Positions 46,228 to 54,611 of a DNA stretch of 64,000 nt are shown here, in pieces. This DNA comes from an uncultured Flavobacteriales bacterium. Lineage in GTDB: Bacteria > Bacteroidota > Bacteroidia > Flavobacteriales > BACL11. The notes beneath the pieces are model-generated. The model had not been told where the DNA came from. It made no database searches and worked only from the letters and a program-made list of their open reading frames with translations. The stretch is taken from NCBI GenBank assembly GCA_905181585.1, contig CAJIYG010000003.1, positions 142,702 through 206,701 on the forward strand. Reading direction: 5' to 3'. How positions within the stretch are numbered: the first letter of the stretch is position 1; each line of letters opens with the position of its first letter. The position numbers were made by a program, and so were the translations under genes.

Positions 46228-46830
46228 TTAAAGATTTTCATCTATTTGATTTATTATTTGTTGAAGTTCATCAGGGTTCTCAGCAAAATTTATGTCATCT
46301 ACATTTATAATAAGAATCTTTCCTTTTCCATAATTTCCTACCCATGCTTCATATCTCTCATTTAACCTTGTTAGGTAATCTAATCTTATACTATTCTCAT
46401 ACTCTCTACCTCTTTTTTGAATTTGTTCTACTAAAGTTGATACACTTGCCCTTAGGTATATAAGTAAGTCAGGCCCCTCTATAAAATCATCCATTAGATT
46501 AAAGATTTCTTTATAGTTATCAAAATCTCTTGAGCTCATTAAGCCCATTGAATGTAAGTTAGGAGCAAAAATATATGCATCTTCATAAATTGTTCTATCC
46601 TGAATATATTTTTGGCCACTTTTTTTAATATCAACTATTTGTCTAAATCTACTATTCAAAAAATATACTTGTAGATTAAATGACCACCTTTGCATATCTT
46701 TATAAAAATCATTTAAGTAAGGATTATTCTCAACATCTTCATAATGGGCTTTCCATTTGTAGTGTTTTGATAAAAGAGTTGTAAGTGTTGTTTTTCCCGA
46801 ACCAATATTTCCAGCAATAGCTATATGCAT
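46228..46830 (-). CDS. Deoxynucleoside kinase (dNK family), copy 1
   Basis: Phosphorylates deoxynucleosides for salvage; 200 residues. The P-loop is GNIGSGKTT (residues 7-15), the ERS-like and DRT-type motifs appear as 'QDRTIYEDAYIFAPNLH', and the lid region is 'KRGREYENSIRLDYLTRLNERYEAW'. The family includes deoxyadenosine and deoxyguanosine kinases; the preference here is unknown. A second member is at 51650. It faces hppA across a shared terminator. Confidence 0.92.
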   Translation of the reverse strand: MHIAIAGNIGSGKTTLTTLLSKHYKWKAHYEDVENNPYLNDFYKDMQRWSFNLQVYFLNSRFRQIVDIKKSGQKYIQDRTIYEDAYIFAPNLHSMGLMSSRDFDNYKEIFNLMDDFIEGPDLLIYLRASVSTLVEQIQKRGREYENSIRLDYLTRLNERYEAWVGNYGKGKILIINVDDINFAENPDELQQIINQIDENL

Positions 46831-46911
46831 ATTCTAATTTTTTACTAAAATATAAAAGAATTCTATGCTAGCATGAAAAAATAATATTCTGTGAATTTTT
46901 GTTGAAAACTT

Positions 46912-48405
46912 CTAGCAATTTATTTTTAGTAAAATATTAGCAATTTTACGATCATTACTTAATCTTGGTATTTTATTTTGCCCTCCTAACCTTTTATTTT
47001 TCTCTAACCATTTATAAAAAGTTCCATTGTTTAGAATCGTAATCTTTGGTGGTGAAATTATTATATTATTAGATCTTTTTGCTTCATAATCAGAGTTGTT
47101 TTTTTTAAGATCTTCATCTAAGATGTAAGTAAATAATTTTAAGTCTCTAGGGATAATCTCAAACTCAATTAGCCACTGATGTCCACCAGATGACTTTGAA
47201 ATAAATATTGGAGCAACTGTATATTCTCTTACTATCGCATTTGTTTTTAAACATGCATTTTTTATTGCTTTATCGGTATTATTTGAAATTAATTCTTCTC
47301 CAAAAACATTTATTTGATTATTAGTTCTTCCACTAATTTTTATTCTGTAAGGAGATAATGATGTAAAACATATAATATCTCCTATTAAATATCTCCAAAG
47401 CCCACCATTAGTAGTAATTACAAGTATATAATCTTGATTTTTTTCAACTTCAAATAATTGATAATATTTTTTATCTGATTTCTCCTTATCGCTATACTTG
47501 ATAAATTCAAAAAATATCCCGTAATCTAGCATTAAAAGCATTTCATCAGAATTAGCTTGATCCTGAACAGCAAAAAACCCCTCTGAGGCATTATAACTTT
47601 CTAGATAGTTCATGTCATTTGATGGAATTATATTCTGGAACTGTTTTTTATAAGGACCAAAGTTTACTCCCCCGTGCATATATAATTCAAGATTCGGCCA
47701 CACTTCTAAAATATTATTAGCTCCTGTTTTTTTGAGAATTTTTTTTAAAATAACCAGAATCCATGAAGGAACTCCACTAAGATTTGTTATGTTTTGTTTG
47801 CTAATTTCTTCAACAATTAATTTTAGTTTTTTCTCCCAATCTTGTATTAGTGCTGTGGAAAGTTTTGGAGATCTATGGAAATTAACCCAAAAAGGAAAAT
47901 TGCTCAATAAAATTGCCGATAAATCTCCATCTGTGTAATTTTTATATTTATTTAAAGTTCCGCCAAGTATAAATCCTCGACCTGAAAAGAATTTTTTAGT
48001 AGGGAAGTTATCAAGATACAATGCAAGCATATCTTTTCCACCTTTAAAATGACAGTTAATTAATGATTCTGAAGATACTGGAATAAACTTACTTTTTGCA
48101 TTTGTTGTTCCAGATGATTTAGAAAACAATTTTATTTTAGAGTTCCATAAAATATTTTGTTCTCCAGCTCTTAACCTTTGAATGTATGGAAATAAATCTT
48201 CATATGATCTTGTTGGAATTCTATTAGAAAAGCTTGAATAAGAATTAATGTTTTTAAAATCATGTTCTTTTCCAAAAACAGTATTCGTTCCGTTTTTAAT
48301 AAGATAATTAAAAGTTATCTCCTGAGCAATATGTGGGTTATTTTTAAAAAAATCAATTTTTTTTAGTCTTGTTTTTAAAGCATATGAAAGAATCGAGTTT
48401 TTCAA
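46912..48405 (-). CDS. GH3 auxin-responsive promoter family protein
   Basis: Adenylate-forming enzyme of the GH3 fold, 497 residues, TTG start at 48405 (no ATG in frame nearby). Blocks: 'FKNINSYSSFSNRIPTRSYEDLFPYIQRL', the ATP-loop 'KLFSKSSGTTNAKSKFIPVS', 'YNASEGFFAVQ' and 'GLWRYLIGDIICF'. Plant GH3 proteins join amino acids to auxin; Bacteroidota members are common but their substrate is unknown. It stands alone in a minus-strand gap between the dN kinase and the divergent DUF2797 gene. Confidence 0.92.
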   Translation of the reverse strand: MKNSILSYALKTRLKKIDFFKNNPHIAQEITFNYLIKNGTNTVFGKEHDFKNINSYSSFSNRIPTRSYEDLFPYIQRLRAGEQNILWNSKIKLFSKSSGTTNAKSKFIPVSSESLINCHFKGGKDMLALYLDNFPTKKFFSGRGFILGGTLNKYKNYTDGDLSAILLSNFPFWVNFHRSPKLSTALIQDWEKKLKLIVEEISKQNITNLSGVPSWILVILKKILKKTGANNILEVWPNLELYMHGGVNFGPYKKQFQNIIPSNDMNYLESYNASEGFFAVQDQANSDEMLLMLDYGIFFEFIKYSDKEKSDKKYYQLFEVEKNQDYILVITTNGGLWRYLIGDIICFTSLSPYRIKISGRTNNQINVFGEELISNNTDKAIKNACLKTNAIVREYTVAPIFISKSSGGHQWLIEFEIIPRDLKLFTYILDEDLKKNNSDYEAKRSNNIIISPPKITILNNGTFYKWLEKNKRLGGQNKIPRLSNDRKIANILLKINC

Positions 48406-48462
48406 TTGAGATAACTTAAAAATATAATATATTTAAGATTGAAAAATACAAAAATTATATAC

Positions 48463-49278
48463 ATGGATTCTCTAAAAAAAATGACCACTGAGTTAAAGGA
48501 TGTTGTTTCCTATTCTCTAAATATTAATAACAAATCTCACATTATGAATGATTTAATAGATTCTGTTATTAATATAAATTGGAGTGGAAAAGTTATTTGT
48601 TCTTGTGGAAAAACAATGGATAGTTTTTACAGATCAAATTTTTGTTACCCTTGCTTTTGGAATTCACCATTAGCATCTCAAAGTATTTTTAAGCCCGAGC
48701 TATGCACTGCTCATTTAGATATTGAAGAAAGAGATTTAGCTTGGGAAAAAGATTTTCAAATAGCACCACATTATGTTTATTTAGCAAATTCAAGTGGTAT
48801 TAAAGTTGGTATTACCAGAGGAACACAAGGGGTTATTAGATGGATGGATCAGGGAGCTTCACAAGCAATAATTTTTGCACAAGTTCCCAACAGAAGGTTT
48901 TCAGGTGATATTGAAGTGGCTTTGAAGTCTCATGTTGCAGATAAAACAAATTGGAGAAAAATGTTATCTGCAGCGCCAGAAAAAGTAGATTTAGTAGCAA
49001 TGAAAAATCATCTTACACAATTTGTTCCACAGCCTTTAAAAAAATATATTACTATTGATAATACAGTTACAGAAATAAAATATCCAGTAAAAGAATATCC
49101 TGTAAAAGTTAAGAGTTTAAAGCTTGAAAAGGAAAACGAAATATCTGGAGTTTTGAAAGGAGTAAAAGGACAATATCTAATATTTGATAACAATAGAGTT
49201 TTTAACGTTAGAGCTCATGAAGGTTTTTTAGTTAATTTCTCAACACAAAAAAACAAGAAACAAACTGAATTATTCTAA
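48463..49278 (+). CDS. DUF2797 family protein
   Basis: 271 residues from ATG 48463; an in-frame TTG at 48439 would add eight. The N-terminal zinc-ribbon-like part has CSCG (about residue 48), FCYPC and LC. The middle 'HYVYLANSSGIKVGITRGTQGVIRWMDQGASQAIIFAQV' resembles a GIY-YIG-like strand pair with the following Arg, then 'RFSGDIEVALKSHVADKTNWRKML'. Function is unknown; nucleic-acid binding or cleavage is an inference from that pattern. It ends 9 bases into the facing sppA gene. Confidence 0.85.
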   Translation: MDSLKKMTTELKDVVSYSLNINNKSHIMNDLIDSVININWSGKVICSCGKTMDSFYRSNFCYPCFWNSPLASQSIFKPELCTAHLDIEERDLAWEKDFQIAPHYVYLANSSGIKVGITRGTQGVIRWMDQGASQAIIFAQVPNRRFSGDIEVALKSHVADKTNWRKMLSAAPEKVDLVAMKNHLTQFVPQPLKKYITIDNTVTEIKYPVKEYPVKVKSLKLEKENEISGVLKGVKGQYLIFDNNRVFNVRAHEGFLVNFSTQKNKKQTELF

Positions 49279-51027
49279 TTTCATCAGGTAAGGAATTCTA
49301 GCTTGAATTCTATCTTCTTTCTTCAAATCCTTAAGGTTTTTAATATGCTCATATTTTAAAAATCCAAAACCATCAAATAATATTTTTGAAATTTGCATTT
49401 CAGCAAAATCATTTACAAGTGATGTGAGTGGGTCTGCTTTTTTTGGTAATGAAATAATTCTATAATCTTCAATTTCAGCTAATTGCCCGGCTATCTCAAC
49501 TGCTTTTTCAATTCCTCCATAGACATCTATTAATCCGATACTTTTTGCATCATGACCTGACCAAACCCTTCCTTGACCTATTTCATCTACTGCATCTATT
49601 GTCATATTCCGTCCCCTTGCCACTCTGGATAGAAAAACTTCATATATTTCTTCAACACCTTCTTGTATTTTATTTTTTTCAAATATTGAAAGTTTTCTAC
49701 TTATACCCATATCTGAGTATTTATTAGTATTAACAGTATCTATACTAATTCCAAAATTTTCTTTGTAAAAATTCTTAAGGTTTGGGAGCATTCCAAAGAC
49801 ACCTATAGATCCAGTTAATGTAGTTGGATTTGCAACAATAGTATCTGCAGCACATGCAATATAATAACCGCCAGAGGCTGCGTAATCACCCATTGAAACT
49901 ACAAAAGGTTTTTTTTCCTTTGCTAGAATAGTTTCTCTCCACATAACATCAGATGCAAGAGCACTTCCTCCTCCTGAATTAACTCTTAGAACTATTGCTT
50001 TTACATTTTTATCTTCTCTTGCATCTTTAATTGCTTTACTAGTTGTTGTTGAACCAATAGTCTGCGTATTACCTTTTCCAGAGATAATATTTCCGTTAGC
50101 ATAAATAATAGCAATTTTATTTCTACTGATTTTTTTATCGTTTATTTTTATTTTACTGTACTTACTTAGAGAAATAAAATTTAATTTTTCCACCTCAAAA
50201 ATAATTTTCATTTTTTCTGCTACTTGATCTTCATATAAAATATCATCTATATATCCAAGATCTTTACATATACTAGCTTTTGTAAGTTTTAATTGATCAG
50301 CATCTAATTGAACTTGCTCTAAAGTTAAATTTCTTTGACTAGCAATACTGTCAAAAATATTTTCAGAAAAACTATTTAAAAGTTTTTCAAGTTGATTTCT
50401 ATTTGCATCACTCATTTTTTCTAAAATCAATGGTTCGATTGCACTTTTAAATTTTCCAACTTTAAAAATTTGAATATCAATATTTAATTTTTCTAGCATT
50501 TCTTTAAAAAACATTAATGTAGCTGATAGTCCTTGATGTGTAATTGTTCCAAGAGGATTTAGAAATACCTTATCTGACACTGATGCTAAATAATATCCCT
50601 TGCTTGAATACATTTCATTATATGAAATTATTGGTTTACCAGTTTTTTTAAATTCTAAAAGTTTATTTCTAATTTCTTCTGTTTTAGATAAACCTGCATT
50701 TATAAATGGGCTGTAAATGTATATTCCTTTAATTTTTGTATCGGATTTTGCTTTTTCAATATTATCAAGAATTTGTTTAAGCTCTAATTGTTTTTTTGGC
50801 TCCGGATTCATGAAGTTTAAATCATCAAAAGGATTGCCTGAAGATCTTTCTACAACCTCTTTTGATAAATCAATTTTTAAAATAGAATTATCTTTTAATT
50901 TAGGCGTTTTATCAGAAAAATTTGATGATAGTAAGCCTACAGCCACGAAAAATAAAGCGATAATAATACCTAATCCGAATATTAAGCCTAAAATAGTTGA
51001 TAAGATATTTTTGAAAAAGTTTTTCAT
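49270..51027 (-). CDS. sppA: Signal peptide peptidase SppA (protease IV, 67K type)
   Basis: Membrane-anchored serine protease of 585 residues that degrades cleaved signal peptides. One N-terminal membrane helix (residues 8-32), then two tandem ClpP-like domains, each about 200 residues. The catalytic Lys lies in 'YNEMYSSKGYYLAS' of the first domain and the Ser in 'VSMGDYAASGGYYIACAAD' of the second. 'GSIGVFGMLPNLKNFYKENFGI' is also typical. It is the whole two-domain form, like E. coli SppA, diverging from folK. Confidence 0.94.
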   Translation of the reverse strand: MKNFFKNILSTILGLIFGLGIIIALFFVAVGLLSSNFSDKTPKLKDNSILKIDLSKEVVERSSGNPFDDLNFMNPEPKKQLELKQILDNIEKAKSDTKIKGIYIYSPFINAGLSKTEEIRNKLLEFKKTGKPIISYNEMYSSKGYYLASVSDKVFLNPLGTITHQGLSATLMFFKEMLEKLNIDIQIFKVGKFKSAIEPLILEKMSDANRNQLEKLLNSFSENIFDSIASQRNLTLEQVQLDADQLKLTKASICKDLGYIDDILYEDQVAEKMKIIFEVEKLNFISLSKYSKIKINDKKISRNKIAIIYANGNIISGKGNTQTIGSTTTSKAIKDAREDKNVKAIVLRVNSGGGSALASDVMWRETILAKEKKPFVVSMGDYAASGGYYIACAADTIVANPTTLTGSIGVFGMLPNLKNFYKENFGISIDTVNTNKYSDMGISRKLSIFEKNKIQEGVEEIYEVFLSRVARGRNMTIDAVDEIGQGRVWSGHDAKSIGLIDVYGGIEKAVEIAGQLAEIEDYRIISLPKKADPLTSLVNDFAEMQISKILFDGFGFLKYEHIKNLKDLKKEDRIQARIPYLMKLE

Positions 51028-51174
51028 AATTTGAATTTTAATTTTGCAAATATTTAAATTTTAAAATAAAATGCAATGCTAAGCATTTATTATTAAAATT
51101 ATAAAAAAGATAAAGTCATTTTATGTTTTGTCGTAAGAATTTTATGTTGTACTTTTAAATAAAGTAAAATTTTA

Positions 51175-51660
51175 ATGAGTTTAGTTTATTTACAATTAGG
51201 AAGTAATCTTGGAGACAGATTAAGTATTTTGAATACAGCTGTCAGTAAGATTAGTACTCAAGTTGGAGATCTATTACTTTTATCAAAAATTTATCAGAGT
51301 TCTCCATGGGGCGTCGAAGGGCAAGGAGATTTTCTAAATCAAGTTATTTTAATTGAATCAAGTTATAGTGCCAAATTAATTTTAGAAATTATATTAAATA
51401 TTGAGAAGGAACTTGGAAGAGTGAGAATTGAAAAATGGGGTGAAAGAGTAATTGATATTGATATTTTATTTTATAATGATGAGATAATAGAAGCTTCAGA
51501 TTTATGCGTTCCTCACAAATATATTTCAAAAAGAAAATTTGTTTTACTCCCATTAAATGAAATTGCTCCAAATTTTATTCATCCAAAATATGACAAAACT
51601 ATTACACAATTGCTCGAGGAATGTTTAGATGAAGAAAGTGTTATGATTTATGAAGTATAA
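51175..51660 (+). CDS. folK: 2-amino-4-hydroxy-6-hydroxymethyldihydropteridine pyrophosphokinase
   Basis: Folate pathway enzyme, 161 residues, that transfers pyrophosphate from ATP to the pterin. Signatures: 'YLQLGSNLGDR', 'SPWGVEGQGDFLNQVILIES', 'RVRIEKWGERVIDIDILFYND' and 'PHKYISKRKFVLLPLNEIAP'. Its last 11 bases overlap the next gene, so the two are cotranslated. folE2, folA and thyA of the same pathway lie elsewhere in the window. Confidence 0.96.
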   Translation: MSLVYLQLGSNLGDRLSILNTAVSKISTQVGDLLLLSKIYQSSPWGVEGQGDFLNQVILIESSYSAKLILEIILNIEKELGRVRIEKWGERVIDIDILFYNDEIIEASDLCVPHKYISKRKFVLLPLNEIAPNFIHPKYDKTITQLLEECLDEESVMIYEV

Positions 51661-52285
51661 GTTTATTTCAATTGAAGGAAATATTGGCGTTGGTAAAACA
51701 TCATTAGCTACAAAAATATCTCATGATTTTAAATCTGATTTAATTTTAGAGTCGTTTGCTGAAAACCCATTTTTGCCTAGTTTTTATAAAGACCCAGAAA
51801 AATATGCTTTTTCATTAGAACTTTTTTTTATGGCTGAAAGATATAGTCAGCTAAAAGGTAAATCAAATCAAAACTTGTTTCTAAAATCTACAGTTTCAGA
51901 CTATTTTTTCATGAAATCAAAATTATTTGCAAAAAACAATCTTAATAATGTCGAGCAAGAACTTTTTAATAGGCTATTTGATATAATGATGAACTCAATG
52001 CCAAAGCCTGATATACTAATATATTTATTTTCAGATATTAAGCGCTTACAAGAAAATATCAAAAAAAGGAATAGAGAGTTTGAACAGAGTATTTCAGATG
52101 AATATTTGCAAAATATTCAAGATCGTTATCTTGATTTTTTAAAAAAACAACAAATTTTCCCTGCTATAATTGTAGATGTTACTAATTGTGATTTTGTAAA
52201 TAAAGCAAGCGATTACAATAAAATACGTAATTTATTAACTTCAAAATATCCAATTGGTCTAACAAAAATTAATGTTTTTGATTAA
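51650..52285 (+). CDS. Deoxynucleoside kinase (dNK family), copy 2
   Basis: 211 residues. P-loop GNIGVGKTS (residues 10-18), 'FAENPFLPSFYKDPEKYAFSLELFFMAERYSQL', a 'VSDYFFMKSKLFAKNNL' stretch in place of the copy 1 DRT motif, and lid 'KKRNREFEQSISDEYLQNIQDRYLDFL'. It differs clearly from the copy at 46228, so it is an older paralogue with perhaps another nucleoside preference. The start lies within the folK stop region; its end overlaps the facing lipoprotein by 4 bases. Confidence 0.9.
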   Translation: MKYKFISIEGNIGVGKTSLATKISHDFKSDLILESFAENPFLPSFYKDPEKYAFSLELFFMAERYSQLKGKSNQNLFLKSTVSDYFFMKSKLFAKNNLNNVEQELFNRLFDIMMNSMPKPDILIYLFSDIKRLQENIKKRNREFEQSISDEYLQNIQDRYLDFLKKQQIFPAIIVDVTNCDFVNKASDYNKIRNLLTSKYPIGLTKINVFD

Positions 52286-53943
52286 TTTAATAAATTTTGA
52301 AAATCGGTATTTTCTTGAAATTTGATAAATTCTAAATCCATTGATGCTTCTTTTTTGTATTTGCTATCTAAGTCAATCGCAGATTTTAAATATTTAATTA
52401 ATAAGTTACTGTTTCCAGACCTTGCAGATGAAATTGCATTTAAGTAATCACAAGCAGCTGTTTTTTCATTACATAAAGAGTTATTTCCATTTAACATTTT
52501 AGCTAGTGCTGCATTATGAGAGTTTTTGTTTTTAAAGAATCTACTTGCTTTTTTGTAGTCTCCTTTTCTTATGCTTAATAGCGCTTGATTTTCTTCTGAA
52601 TTTTTACATTTGTTAAAGTAGTTTTGAGCTTTAGTATATTGACCTTTCCATGCAGCAATTACTCCAAGATTATTTTGAACTTCATCACTTCCTTTAAATA
52701 ACTTTTCAGCTTTAGAAAGGTGTTGAGAAGCCTTGTCTAAATCACCATTATTTAAATGAATTGTTGCTATATTATTTAGTCCTTTCCAATCATTGTGTAT
52801 TTGCACTGCTTTGTTGTAAATATCAATTTTATTTTTTTCATTAGCTGAAAGTGAAGCAGCATGTAGAAGTTCTTTCAAGCTAAGTTCGCTTGGAGATGAG
52901 TTTGCAAGTATACTTATAGTTGAGTCAGACTTTTTTGTTTGGAAGGATCTTACTGTTATCTGAGCTTTTCTTAGTTGAGGTAAAACATTTTTTTCGATCG
53001 CATCGTAAATCTCTGCCATATCTCTTATTGCACGTTCTCTAAGCTCTAAATCCTGTACTGAATTAACAATTTTAGTTATTCTTCTTTTATCTTTTATTTT
53101 AGACTTCCTCATTAATTGATTAAAGCCTTCCCAATCTTCTCCTTCCGATTTCTCAACATAAAGTTCATTGTTTGAAGCACCATCTAGTTTTACTTTTTTC
53201 AAAATTCTTTTTGCATATTTTAGAGTACTTTCAGCTCTTCTATCTGATACGTTATCGTTTAAATTAACAGATCCCTCTGGAGATGCAAATGATTTCACTT
53301 CAATTGAATGTGTTTGATTACCAAGTTTTGCAAAGTCTTCAAGTTTTTTTAAGTCACTATTACTCTTCTCAGTTGATCTTATATTACTAGCGTTAACCAG
53401 AAAATAAATTATTGCTGTTTCCTCAAGTATAGTCTCATACTCATATTCACTTTTAGCATCAAGGATATTTTCAGTATTTTCTATTCTTTGTGAGGTAGCA
53501 AGTACTCCGCTAGCAATTTTCTTTGCTGGAAAAATAGCTTCCTTGTCTTTACTTTTTCCTATTGCTCTTAGCTCTAGCTCTGAATTTAGCATTGCATCAG
53601 AATAATTTATTTTGTCTTGGTATGAGAAACTCCCTCCATTAGCATAAAAAATTGTTGCTTCACCACCAATTGCAGATTCGCCTTGAACAGTAATTGTTTT
53701 AAATTCTGCTTCACCACCATCAAAAACAAGAACAGGAGTGAAGTCGACTGTAGCATTTTTTGCAAAATATTTTTCAGGAAAATTGGCATCAATTGTTAAC
53801 CCTACCTTGTCTCCATGAACCTGTAAAGTACTTGGAGTTACGTTTACATTAATTGTTTCGTACTTACTTGACATCGTAGATAAACCACAAGATGATAAAA
53901 AGAATAAAAAACTAGCTATGATTGAAATTTTTGAAATGCTCAT
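52282..53943 (-). CDS. OmpA-like and TPR-containing outer-membrane lipoprotein
   Basis: 553 residues. Lipoprotein signal MSISKISIIASFLFFLSSC with Cys19. Residues about 20-180 are beta-rich; residues about 185-260 look like an OmpA-C type domain ('IEVKSFASPEGSVNLNDNVSDRRAESTLKYAKRIL'); from about residue 365 onward are tetratricopeptide-like helices ('NNIATIHLNNGDLDKASQHLSKAEKLFKG', 'NNLGVIAAWKGQYTKAQNYFNKC'). It probably anchors a periplasmic or surface complex to peptidoglycan. I do not recognise a named gene. The -7 element TATCTTTG is at 53986-53979. Confidence 0.82.
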   Translation of the reverse strand: MSISKISIIASFLFFLSSCGLSTMSSKYETINVNVTPSTLQVHGDKVGLTIDANFPEKYFAKNATVDFTPVLVFDGGEAEFKTITVQGESAIGGEATIFYANGGSFSYQDKINYSDAMLNSELELRAIGKSKDKEAIFPAKKIASGVLATSQRIENTENILDAKSEYEYETILEETAIIYFLVNASNIRSTEKSNSDLKKLEDFAKLGNQTHSIEVKSFASPEGSVNLNDNVSDRRAESTLKYAKRILKKVKLDGASNNELYVEKSEGEDWEGFNQLMRKSKIKDKRRITKIVNSVQDLELRERAIRDMAEIYDAIEKNVLPQLRKAQITVRSFQTKKSDSTISILANSSPSELSLKELLHAASLSANEKNKIDIYNKAVQIHNDWKGLNNIATIHLNNGDLDKASQHLSKAEKLFKGSDEVQNNLGVIAAWKGQYTKAQNYFNKCKNSEENQALLSIRKGDYKKASRFFKNKNSHNAALAKMLNGNNSLCNEKTAACDYLNAISSARSGNSNLLIKYLKSAIDLDSKYKKEASMDLEFIKFQENTDFQNLLN

Positions 53944-53978
53944 TTGAATTTAATTTAATTAATTAGTTCTAACTACTA

Positions 53979-53986
53979 CAAAGATA
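53979..53986 (-). promoter_or_regulatory. -7 promoter element of the OmpA/TPR lipoprotein gene
   Basis: TATCTTTG on the minus strand fits TAnnTTTG and lies 35 bases before the ATG at 53943. Confidence 0.65.
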
Positions 53987-54036
53987 AAAATTATACATTC
54001 ATTTAAACGAACATCGTTTAAATAAATTTTATGAAT

Positions 54037-54576
54037 TTATATTTTATTTTTTTTGTCTATAAAATTTTTAAATAGGGTCCAAATCACAAGGCCTGCACTT
54101 ACAGAGATGTTAAGTGAATGCTTAGTTCCAAATTGTGGGATTTCTATCACTTCATCACACATGTTTATAATTTTTTGATCAATACCATGAACTTCATGAC
54201 CAAATATAATTGCAATTGGTTTTTCATGATTAAAATTTTGAAGTAGTGTTGCGTTTTCAACCTGCTCTACTCCAACTATGTAATAGCCCTCTTTCTTTAG
54301 AGTTTTAATAGCTTTTTCAGTTTCTTTGAAATATTCCCAATCTACTGATTTAGTAGACCCAAGTGCAGATTTTCTAATCTCATTACTTGGAGGTGTACTT
54401 GTGATTCCGCATAAAAAAATTTTTTTTATAATAAACGCGTCAGATGTTCTAAAAATTGAGCCAACATTATATGCACTTCTAACATTATCTAAAACAACAA
54501 TAATTTCATTTTTATTCTTTTTTTTAAATTCATCAATTGTTATTCTTTGTAATTCATTGTTTTTTAACTTTCTCAT
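54037..54576 (-). CDS. TrmH/SpoU family RNA 2'-O-methyltransferase
   Basis: 179 residues with the knotted SPOUT fold: 'VLDNVRSAYNVGSIFRTSDAF', 'ALGSTKSVDWEYF', 'IIFGHEVHGI' and the AdoMet-binding 'IEIPQFGTKHSLNISVSAGLVIW'. Family members methylate tRNA or 23S rRNA; the target nucleotide is not predictable without alignment. It is divergent from mutS with a 35-base gap. Confidence 0.92.
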   Translation of the reverse strand: MRKLKNNELQRITIDEFKKKNKNEIIVVLDNVRSAYNVGSIFRTSDAFIIKKIFLCGITSTPPSNEIRKSALGSTKSVDWEYFKETEKAIKTLKKEGYYIVGVEQVENATLLQNFNHEKPIAIIFGHEVHGIDQKIINMCDEVIEIPQFGTKHSLNISVSAGLVIWTLFKNFIDKKNKI

Positions 54577-54580
54577 CTAT

Positions 54581-54588
54581 TATATTTG
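54581..54588 (+). promoter_or_regulatory. -7 promoter element of mutS
   Basis: TATATTTG fits TAnnTTTG and precedes the TTG start codon (54612) by 23 bases. TTG at 54557-54559 could be the -33 element at 21-base spacing. Confidence 0.6.
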
Positions 54589-54611
54589 TTGCTAAATTAA
54601 ATAATAATTTT

